A stretch of DNA of 21,043 bases, taken from contig CAYJLW010000072.1 of assembly GCA_964370965.1 (NCBI GenBank), positions 1-21,043 on the forward strand, in the 5' to 3' direction. The position numbers and the translations under genes are program-made. Shown piece after piece: positions 7,325 to 13,479 of the stretch. The stretch's first letter is position 1, and every line of letters begins with the position of its first letter. Below the pieces are notes generated by a model. That model worked only from the letters and a program-made list of their open reading frames with translations. It was not told the origin of the DNA and searched no databases. This DNA is from CAYJLW01 sp964370965 (GTDB taxonomy: Bacteria > Actinomycetota > Acidimicrobiia > UBA2766).

Positions 7325-9700
7325 TCAGTAGCCCCGCCGCGAGCCCTTGTCGATGCGGCCGCTGCCGGGCATCACCCGGTAGGCCTCGTACACGGAGCTG
7401 ATCTTGCGGATGGCGTTGAGGACCGACTCCAGACGCGACGGATCGGCGACCTCGAACTCGAAGCGGAGAACGGCGACCTGGTCCTTCCCGGTGGCGGTCT
7501 GGGCGGCGACGATGTTGACGTGGTGGTCGGAGAGGACCGTGGTGACGTCGCGCAGGAGCCGCTCCCGGTCGAGGGCCTCGATCTGGACGGACGCGATGGC
7601 CGTGGCCGAGGAGTCGGAGTCCCATTCCACCTCGATGAGCCGCTCGGTCTTCGTGCCCAGCGCGGATGCGTTGGCGCAGTCGGTACGGTGCACCGAGACA
7701 CCCCTGCCGCGGGTGACGAAGCCCATGATCTCGTCCCCGGGCACCGGGTTGCAGCAGCGGGCGAGCTTCACCCAGACGTCGTCGAGTCCCTCGACGTGGA
7801 CGCCGGCGGTCTCCGCGGAACGCGTGCGCCGCACCGGCCGCTCCACCGTTGCGATCGCCTGGGCGGGCTCGGCCTCGGAGAGCCGGCGGGCGACACGAGC
7901 GGCGACGCTGTCGGCCGTCACGTGCCCCTCGCCCACGGCGGCGTGGAGCGCCCCCACGTCGGAGTAGTTCATGTCCTCGGCGATCTCTTCCAGGATCCCC
8001 TGCGAGACGAGCTTCTGCACGGGCTGGCGGGCACGGCGCATCGCCTTCACGACGAGGTCGCGACCGGCCTCGACCGCCTCCTCACGGCGTTCGCGACTGA
8101 ACCACGCCCGGATCTTGTTGCGCGCCCTGGCGGTGGCGACTACTTGGAGCCAGTCCCTGCTGGGGCCGGCACCCTCGACCTTGGACGTGAAGATCTCCAC
8201 GGTGTCCCCCGAGGACAGCTTCGTGTCGAGAGGGACGAGCCGGTCGTTCACGCGGGCTCCGATGCAGCGGTGGCCGACCTCGGTGTGGATGGCGTACGCG
8301 AAGTCGATGGGCGTGGCGCCGGTGTTGAGGGTGACGACGTCGCCCTGGGGGGTGAAGGCGAAGACCTCGTCCTGGTAGAGGTCGACCTTCAGGGTCTCCA
8401 TGAACTCCTTCGGGTCTGCGGTGTCCTCCTGCCAGTCGATCATGTGGCGCAACCAGACGAGCTCGTCGGTGCGCTTGCGGGCGCCGCCGTCCTCCTTGTA
8501 CTGCCAGTGGGCGGCGATGCCGTACTCGGCGGTGCGGTGCATGTCGCGGGTCCGGATCTGGATCTCGATCGGCTTGCCCTCCGGACCCATCACCGTGGTG
8601 TGCAGCGCCTGGTAGAGGTTGAACTTCGGCATGGCGATGTAGTCCTTGAAGCGACCCAGGACGGGCTTCCACACGGAGTGGATCAAGCCGAGCGCCCCGT
8701 AGCAGTCGCGCACCGAGTCCACGAGGACTCGCACACCGATGAGGTCGTAGATGTCGTCGAAGGACCGCTGACGGCGGACCATCTTGTCGTAGATGGACCA
8801 GTAGTGCTTCGGGCGGCCCTTGACGGAGGCCTTCACCTTGGCCGCCTCGAGCTTCTCCGCGAGGATCTCCACGACGTCGTCGAGTTCCTGCTCGCGGGCG
8901 TCGTGGCGGAGGCGGACCATGGCCTCGATCTCGTGGTACGCCTTCGGGTAGAGCTCGCAGAACGCCAGGTCCTCGAGCTGCCACTTCATCTCCTGGATGC
9001 CGAGACGGTGGGCGAGAGGGGCGTAGATGTCGAGAGTTTCCTGGGCGATCCGGCGCCGCTTGGGTTCTTCCAGAGGGTGCAGGGTGCGCATGTTGTGGAG
9101 CCGGTCGGCGAGCTTGATGAGCAGGACGCGGATGTCCTTCGCCATGGCGACGAGCATCTTGCGCATCGTGGCGGCCTGCTGGGCCTCCTTCGTGTCGAAG
9201 CGGAGTCGGTCCAGCTTCGTGACCCCGTCGACGATCTCGGCCACGTCGTCGCCGAACTCCCCGCGCACCTCCTCCATGGACACGGGCGTGTCCTCGACGG
9301 CGTCGTGGAGAAGGCCCGCCACGACCGTGGTGACGTCCATGCCGAGGTCGGCGAGGATCGAGGCCACGGCAACCGGGTGGGCGATGTACTCCTCTCCGGA
9401 CTTGCGTTGCTGGCCTTCATGGGCGAGGCGGGCGATCTCGTATGCCCGTGTCACCGGGCGCACGTCGGCCTTCGGGTGGTGGGAGCGCACGAGCCTCACG
9501 ATCGGGTCCACCAGCGGGTCGCCCTCACCCCAGCGCCGCCAAGGCAGCACACCCAGCACGCTCCGCGGCGCCGCCGCCCGCCCCGGACCCCCGGGCGACA
9601 CCCCAGCCTGCAGAGCGGGATCCGGCAACTCGGCGAGCGCGTCTTCGACGTCGGGCTCCACCACCACCTCGACGTTGTCCTCACCGCGTGTCTCGACCAT
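7325..9700 (-). CDS. rel: Bifunctional (p)ppGpp synthetase/hydrolase, long RSH protein
   Basis: At 791 residues this is a full-length long RelA/SpoT homologue that makes (p)ppGpp from ATP and GDP/GTP and also degrades it. The N-terminal ~60 residues are an acidic, Pro/Gly-containing extension. The hydrolase (HD) domain has AHPVAVA with His108 and HDAVEDT (132-138) intact. The synthetase domain has GRPKHYWSIYDKM (295-307), FDDIYDLIGVR and LYQALHTTVMG. The charged motif RFKD (350-353) is the RXKD type of bifunctional enzymes, not the EXDD of E. coli RelA. A TGS domain (about 447-505), a zinc-finger-like ARCCNPVPGDEI and a C-terminal ACT domain follow, which couple activity to ribosomes with uncharged tRNA. 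The ATG start has AGGGA just upstream. The neighbours apt (purine salvage) and hisS/aspS suit a stringent-response locus. It looks like the only long RSH gene in view. Confidence 0.97.
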   Translation of the reverse strand: MVETRGEDNVEVVVEPDVEDALAELPDPALQAGVSPGGPGRAAAPRSVLGVLPWRRWGEGDPLVDPIVRLVRSHHPKADVRPVTRAYEIARLAHEGQQRKSGEEYIAHPVAVASILADLGMDVTTVVAGLLHDAVEDTPVSMEEVRGEFGDDVAEIVDGVTKLDRLRFDTKEAQQAATMRKMLVAMAKDIRVLLIKLADRLHNMRTLHPLEEPKRRRIAQETLDIYAPLAHRLGIQEMKWQLEDLAFCELYPKAYHEIEAMVRLRHDAREQELDDVVEILAEKLEAAKVKASVKGRPKHYWSIYDKMVRRQRSFDDIYDLIGVRVLVDSVRDCYGALGLIHSVWKPVLGRFKDYIAMPKFNLYQALHTTVMGPEGKPIEIQIRTRDMHRTAEYGIAAHWQYKEDGGARKRTDELVWLRHMIDWQEDTADPKEFMETLKVDLYQDEVFAFTPQGDVVTLNTGATPIDFAYAIHTEVGHRCIGARVNDRLVPLDTKLSSGDTVEIFTSKVEGAGPSRDWLQVVATARARNKIRAWFSRERREEAVEAGRDLVVKAMRRARQPVQKLVSQGILEEIAEDMNYSDVGALHAAVGEGHVTADSVAARVARRLSEAEPAQAIATVERPVRRTRSAETAGVHVEGLDDVWVKLARCCNPVPGDEIMGFVTRGRGVSVHRTDCANASALGTKTERLIEVEWDSDSSATAIASVQIEALDRERLLRDVTTVLSDHHVNIVAAQTATGKDQVAVLRFEFEVADPSRLESVLNAIRKISSVYEAYRVMPGSGRIDKGSRRGY

Positions 9701-9725
9701 CGTCCCTGAAGACTACGCCCCCCGC

Positions 9726-9743
9726 GGGCGGTCCCAGCCGCCC
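9726..9743 (-). terminator. Perfect hairpin in the apt-rel gap
   Basis: GGGCGG (9726-9731) and CCGCCC (9738-9743) pair perfectly around a 6-nt loop, directly after the apt TAG on the minus strand and 25 nt before the rel ATG. It has no U-tract. It may be a processing or attenuation point setting rel expression apart from secDF-apt, or a chance GC structure. Confidence 0.3.
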
Positions 9744-9744
9744 C

Positions 9745-10260
9745 CTACGGCCCGTCGAGCACCATGAGGGACCGGATCTCCTCTCCCGCCAGCCGCCCCC
9801 GGCCGCCGAGGAACGCCAACTCGATGAGGAAGGCGAACGCGACCACCTCGCCCCCCAACTGGCGGAGGAGGCTGCCCGTGGTCGCCGCCGTGCCGCCGGT
9901 GGCGAGGACGTCGTCGATCACGAGGACCCGCTGACCGGGATGGACCGCGTCGCTGTGGATCTCGAGCTGGTCGGTGCCGTACTCGAGGGCGTACTCCAGG
10001 GCCTCGACCTCCCAAGGCAGCTTCCCGGCCTTGCGGACGGGGACGAAACCTGCGCCCAGGGCGTGAGCGACGGCCCCGGCGAGGATGAACCCGCGGGCCT
10101 CGACACCGCAGACGAGATCGACGCCCTCGAAGCCCTCCGAGAGCCGCCCCACGACGTGGGCGAAGGCGTCTCTGTCGGCGAAGAGCGGCGTGAGGTCCTT
10201 GAAGACGACACCGGCCCGGGGAAAGTCCTGGATGTCCCGGACGAGGCCGAGGAGATCCAC
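9745..10260 (-). CDS. apt: Adenine phosphoribosyltransferase
   Basis: Apt converts adenine and PRPP to AMP and pyrophosphate (purine salvage, cytosol). The 171-residue length is usual. Visible marks are DFPRAGVVFKDLTPL (12-26), the family N-terminal signature; GVEARGFI (52-59); the flexible-loop RKAGKLPW (76-83); and the PRPP loop VLVIDDVLATGGT (112-124). The start is GTG 10260, which shares one base with the secF stop (TAGTG), so translation is probably coupled to secF. M. tuberculosis also has apt directly upstream of rel. The gene looks complete and unremarkable. Confidence 0.96.
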   Translation of the reverse strand: MDLLGLVRDIQDFPRAGVVFKDLTPLFADRDAFAHVVGRLSEGFEGVDLVCGVEARGFILAGAVAHALGAGFVPVRKAGKLPWEVEALEYALEYGTDQLEIHSDAVHPGQRVLVIDDVLATGGTAATTGSLLRQLGGEVVAFAFLIELAFLGGRGRLAGEEIRSLMVLDGP

Positions 10261-11486
10261 TAGCGGCGCCCGCGCTTCTTGCGGGACCCGCCGGGGCGCC
10301 CGTGGGAACGGGCCCCGCCGCGGGACTTGCTCCCGCCTTTGGCACCAGACTTCGCCCCCCCGGAGCGTGCCCCGCCGGACTTGGCGCCGCCGGACCTGGC
10401 CCCGGCGGACTTGGCCCCGGCGCCCGCGTTGGGCTTCGCCGCCGCCTTCGCCGTGCCCCCTGGTCGCTTGGTGCCGGCGCCCAGCTCGGCCTCCGCCTCG
10501 CCCTTGGTCATGGGCTTGGCGGACACCTCGCCGGCGTCACGCCGGCGCTTCGCCTCGGCGCGGGCCCTCGCCTGCTGGTAGCGGGGCTCCCGCTCCTTCC
10601 AGCGGGCCAGGATCGGCGAGGCCACGAACACCGAGGAGTACGCACCGGAAGCGATGCCGATGAACAGGGCAAGGGAGAGGTCGCGCAGGCTCACGGCGCC
10701 GAGCAGGAACGACCCGATGAAGAGGAGGGACCCCACCGGCAGCAACGAGGTGAGCGACGTCGCCATGGAGCGGGCGACGACCTCGTTCATGGAGATGTTC
10801 ACGAGCTCGGAGTAGCTCACCTTCCCGCCGGCGAGCAGGGGCGAGTTCTCCTTCACCTTGTCGAAGACGACGACGGCGTCATAGAGGGAGTACCCGAGGA
10901 TGGTGAGAACGCCGATGACCGTCGCCGGGGACACCCGGAATCCGGTCACGGAGTAGACCCCGACGACGATCACGATGTCGTGGGTGAGCTCGACGAGGGC
11001 GGTGGCCGCCATCTTGGGTTCGAAACGGAAGGAGATGTAGATCGTGACCAGGACGAGGAACACGATCAGGGCCTGGATCGCCTTGCGGGACACCTCCGCC
11101 CCCCAGGACGCGCCCACGCTCTGCACGTTGATGGCGGCGGCCTTGACCTTGGCGGCCTCGGCGAGAGCGTCGGAGACCTTCTCCTGCTGCGCCGGCTCGA
11201 CCTTCTTGGACTCGATGCGGACGTTGTCGCCCACCGTCTGGACGACCACCTCGCCCAGCTTCAGGGGCTCGATCGCCTTCTTGGCGTCGGCGACGGTGAA
11301 GTCCTTCTGGTCGACTATCCAGGCGGTGCCGCCCTTGAACTCGATGGAGAGGTTCAGCCCCCGGGCGAACAGGCTGGCGAGGGAGACGAGGACGAGGATG
11401 CCCGAGACGAGGAGCCACGCCCGCCATCGGCCCACGAAGTCGACGTTCGTCTCGCCCCAGTAGAAGCGCCGTGTCGCGGCGATCAC
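10260..11486 (-). CDS. secF: Protein translocase subunit SecF with a long basic C-terminal tail
   Basis: SecF and SecD form the six-plus-six-helix RND-like complex that uses the proton motive force to help Sec-dependent export. The 408-residue product has TM1 near 22-40, then NLSIEFKGGTAW (45-56, the SecF/SecD P1 entry motif), an external loop, and five more hydrophobic segments between about 137 and 293, including ILGYSLYDAVVVFDKVKEN (196-214), the conserved TM4 signature. From 340 to 408 the protein is low-complexity: 20 Lys/Arg, no Asp/Glu, and four tandem copies of GA[R/K]SG (362-381). With an even number of helices this tail is cytoplasmic. The start is GTG 11486, chosen because GGAGGTGG lies just before it and it overlaps the secD stop as GTGA. 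The frame upstream to 11885 is a shadow. Confidence 0.95.
   Translation of the reverse strand: MIAATRRFYWGETNVDFVGRWRAWLLVSGILVLVSLASLFARGLNLSIEFKGGTAWIVDQKDFTVADAKKAIEPLKLGEVVVQTVGDNVRIESKKVEPAQQEKVSDALAEAAKVKAAAINVQSVGASWGAEVSRKAIQALIVFLVLVTIYISFRFEPKMAATALVELTHDIVIVVGVYSVTGFRVSPATVIGVLTILGYSLYDAVVVFDKVKENSPLLAGGKVSYSELVNISMNEVVARSMATSLTSLLPVGSLLFIGSFLLGAVSLRDLSLALFIGIASGAYSSVFVASPILARWKEREPRYQQARARAEAKRRRDAGEVSAKPMTKGEAEAELGAGTKRPGGTAKAAAKPNAGAGAKSAGARSGGAKSGGARSGGAKSGAKGGSKSRGGARSHGRPGGSRKKRGRR
10344..10403 (-). repeat. Four 15-bp repeat units encoding GA[R/K]SG in secF
   Basis: Four adjacent pentapeptide units (GARSG, GAKSG, GARSG, GAKSG) are encoded by imperfect 15-bp units, with related DNA continuing just upstream to about 10418 (recurrent CGGACTTGG or CGGACCTGG on the plus strand). 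Repeat expansion or contraction by slippage would change tail length without shifting the frame. Confidence 0.75.
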
Positions 11487-12967
11487 GATGCCACCTCCCG
11501 GGCCCGAGCGGGTCGCGCCCAGACGAAACGGTGCTCGTTCTCGAGAAGTCGGGTGTCGGCGAGGATGAGCATGAGCGGACGCGTGAAGCAGTAGGCCATG
11601 AGCATGTCGAGAAGGGTCGCGATGCCCAGCATGAGGGCGAAACCCCGCACCGAGCCCACGGCGAGAAGGTAGAGCGCCCCCGACGCGAGGACCGAGACGG
11701 TGTCGGCGGCGACGATCGTACGCCACGCTCGTGTGAAGCCCCGCTCCACGGCCGTGCGCATGGAACGGCCCTGGCGGAGCTCGTCCTTCATGCGCTCCAC
11801 GTAGACGATGTAGCTGTCGGCGGTGACGCCCAGGGACACGACGAGCCCGGCGAGGCCCGAGAGGGCCAGGGTCTGGCCCCGCCACTCACCAAGAAGCGAG
11901 ATGACGGTGTAGTTGAGGGCGCCGAAGATGGCGATGCCGACAAGCACGACGACGCCGTAGAGGCGGTACATGAGGAGCAGAAAGGCGGCGATGAGCACGA
12001 GGCCCACAACCGCGGCGACCTTCCCGGCGTCGAGGGAGTCCCGGCCCAGCGTGGGGCTCACGGTCTCCACGTTGGATTTCGTGAGGGCCACGGGCAGCGA
12101 CCCGTATCGCAGCACGAGGGCGAGGTCCTTGGCCTCGGCCTCGACGCTCTTCTTGGCGGTGCCTTCGCCCAGCGTGATGACCCCGCCACCGCTGATGCCC
12201 TCGTTGCACTTCACGTCCTCGGCCACTTGAGGCGCAGAGACGACCTCGTTGTCGAGGGTGATGGCGATCTGGCGTTTCGGGTCGCCGGCCGGGTTGCAGG
12301 CGGCCTTCCCCGTGACCTCCTTGTAGGAGGTCTCGCCCTTCTTGGTGAACTCGAGGGCGACCTGCCAGCCGCCGCCCACGTCGGCCTGCTGGAGCTGCGC
12401 CGTGGCCCCCGTGACCTCCCGGCCCGGTACCGACACCGTGCCCAGCTTCATGATCTGGCCGGTGTCCTTGTCCTTGACCACGACCTCCTTGTCGGCGGGG
12501 AGCTTGCACTCCTTCGTGCGGTCTGGACACGTGAGGGGCGGCGCCTGCGGCGCGGCCGCCGGGTTGGGCGGCTCGCCGGGCTTGGTCGTGGTGGTCGTGG
12601 CGGCGCTCGCCGGGAACACCTCGACCAGGGAGCGGAAATCGAGGGACGCCGTGGTGCCGATGACCTCGAGGGCGCGCTTCTGGTCCTTGAGGCCGGGCAT
12701 CTGCACGACGATGTTGCGATCGCCCTCGCGGGTGATGTCGGGCTCGGCGATGCCCAGCGCGTCGGTGCGGCTGCGCACAATGTCGATCGCCTTGGCGAGG
12801 GCGTCGCCCTTCGTGCCCCGGGGGGCCTGCAGGACGACGCTCGTGCCGCCGGCGAGATCGAGGCCGAGCTTGGGCGTGTACCCCTTCACGATGCAGTACG
12901 TGAGGAGGCCGGCGGTGGCCACGAGAAGGATCGCGAGGGTGGCGCGGGCCCTTTGGAGCTGTCTCAT
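11483..12967 (-). CDS. secD: Protein translocase subunit SecD
   Basis: SecD is the larger half of the SecDF motor, with its big P1 domain outside the membrane. The 494-residue product has TM1 near 10-27, then LGLDLAGGTSVVL (34-46), the P1 base motif. A Thr/Pro/Ala-rich insertion at about 120-144 and four cysteines (147, 154, 224, 254) lie in the external region. Five membrane segments occupy about 316-465, with TM4 carrying GVTADSYIVYVERMKDEL (380-397), the actinobacterial form of the conserved D-x-x-x-x-x-x-E-R signature and probably the proton-relay region. The ATG start overlaps the yajC stop (ATGA), and the stop overlaps the secF start (GTGA), giving 1:1 coupling. The length is shorter than E. 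coli SecD (about 615) but normal for actinobacteria. Confidence 0.96.
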   Translation of the reverse strand: MRQLQRARATLAILLVATAGLLTYCIVKGYTPKLGLDLAGGTSVVLQAPRGTKGDALAKAIDIVRSRTDALGIAEPDITREGDRNIVVQMPGLKDQKRALEVIGTTASLDFRSLVEVFPASAATTTTTKPGEPPNPAAAPQAPPLTCPDRTKECKLPADKEVVVKDKDTGQIMKLGTVSVPGREVTGATAQLQQADVGGGWQVALEFTKKGETSYKEVTGKAACNPAGDPKRQIAITLDNEVVSAPQVAEDVKCNEGISGGGVITLGEGTAKKSVEAEAKDLALVLRYGSLPVALTKSNVETVSPTLGRDSLDAGKVAAVVGLVLIAAFLLLMYRLYGVVVLVGIAIFGALNYTVISLLGEWRGQTLALSGLAGLVVSLGVTADSYIVYVERMKDELRQGRSMRTAVERGFTRAWRTIVAADTVSVLASGALYLLAVGSVRGFALMLGIATLLDMLMAYCFTRPLMLILADTRLLENEHRFVWARPARAREVAS

Positions 12968-13407
12968 TTCGCGGCGTCGTCCTCCTCGTCACCGCCACCT
13001 TCGGCCTTCTTGGCGGCCCCACCGGCCTTGGTGGTCGACTGTGCGGCGTCGTCGGCCCCGGCGGCCTCCTCACCGGTCGCTTCGTCCTCGCCGACCTCCG
13101 CTTCCTCCACCTCCACGTCCCCGCCGAGGCGCCGGGAGATCGCCGACTTCAGGAACTTCGCCTGCGTCCCGTCGTACATCTCGAGGATCACGTGGTCGTC
13201 GGCGACCACGACGATCTCGGCGAAGAGCCCGCCGATCGTGACGACCTCGTCGCCGGGGTGCAACTCCGTGAGGAGGTTCTGTTGCTGACGCGCCCGCTTC
13301 TGCTGTGGGCGGATAAGGAAGAAGTAGAAGACGACGAAAAGGACCACCAGTGGCAACAGCAGGCCCAACGGGCTACCACCACTGCTCTTCGCGGCAAGAA
13401 AGATCAT
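12964..13407 (-). CDS. yajC: Preprotein translocase subunit YajC with an acidic C-terminal tail
   Basis: YajC is the small single-helix partner of SecDF and YidC. The 147-residue product has a short N-terminus, one membrane helix (about 13-33) ending in IRPQQKRARQQQ (positive inside, so the C-terminus is cytoplasmic), then the conserved HPGDEVVTIGGL and the small YajC domain to about residue 96. The last 51 residues are low-complexity with 18 Asp/Glu and 4 Lys. The start is ATG 13407, five nt after GGAG. GTG 13413 in the same frame is less well spaced. The stop overlaps secD as ATGA. yajC opens the secretion-purine-stringent part of the run after a 72-nt gap that contains an inverted repeat. 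Confidence 0.93.
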   Translation of the reverse strand: MIFLAAKSSGGSPLGLLLPLVVLFVVFYFFLIRPQQKRARQQQNLLTELHPGDEVVTIGGLFAEIVVVADDHVILEMYDGTQAKFLKSAISRRLGGDVEVEEAEVGEDEATGEEAAGADDAAQSTTKAGGAAKKAEGGGDEEDDAAK

Positions 13408-13430
13408 CCGCACTCCGGGAAGGGGTCTTG

Positions 13431-13479
13431 GAGACGGGACATGCTATCAGCAGGCCTTCCCAGCTCCACTTCCCGTCTC
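13431..13479. promoter_or_regulatory. Perfect 9-bp inverted repeat upstream of yajC
   Basis: GAGACGGGA (13431-13439) and TCCCGTCTC (13471-13479) are exact reverse complements separated by 31 nt, with centres 40 bp apart. They fill most of the 72-nt gap between the M1-like gene and yajC. On the minus strand a weak promoter-like pair lies between the arms: GTGGAG (13469-13464), 17 nt, TAGCAT (13446-13441). This could be a paired operator, a hairpin terminating read-through from the ruv unit, or chance. The repeat is seen directly; the role is inference. Confidence 0.4.

Noticed and set aside
7520..9709. A plus-strand open frame of 729 codons opposite rel
   Set aside because: It mirrors the rel codons on the other strand, with Val/Leu/Asp/His-rich low-information sequence and no recognisable motif or start site.
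11487..11885. N-terminal extension of SecF into secD
   Set aside because: Off-frame reading of secD; a GTGA overlap with GGAGGTGG defines the start at 11486.
11471..13288. A plus-strand open frame of 605 codons opposite secD
   Set aside because: Antisense shadow of a conserved gene; no domain or ribosome-binding site supports it.
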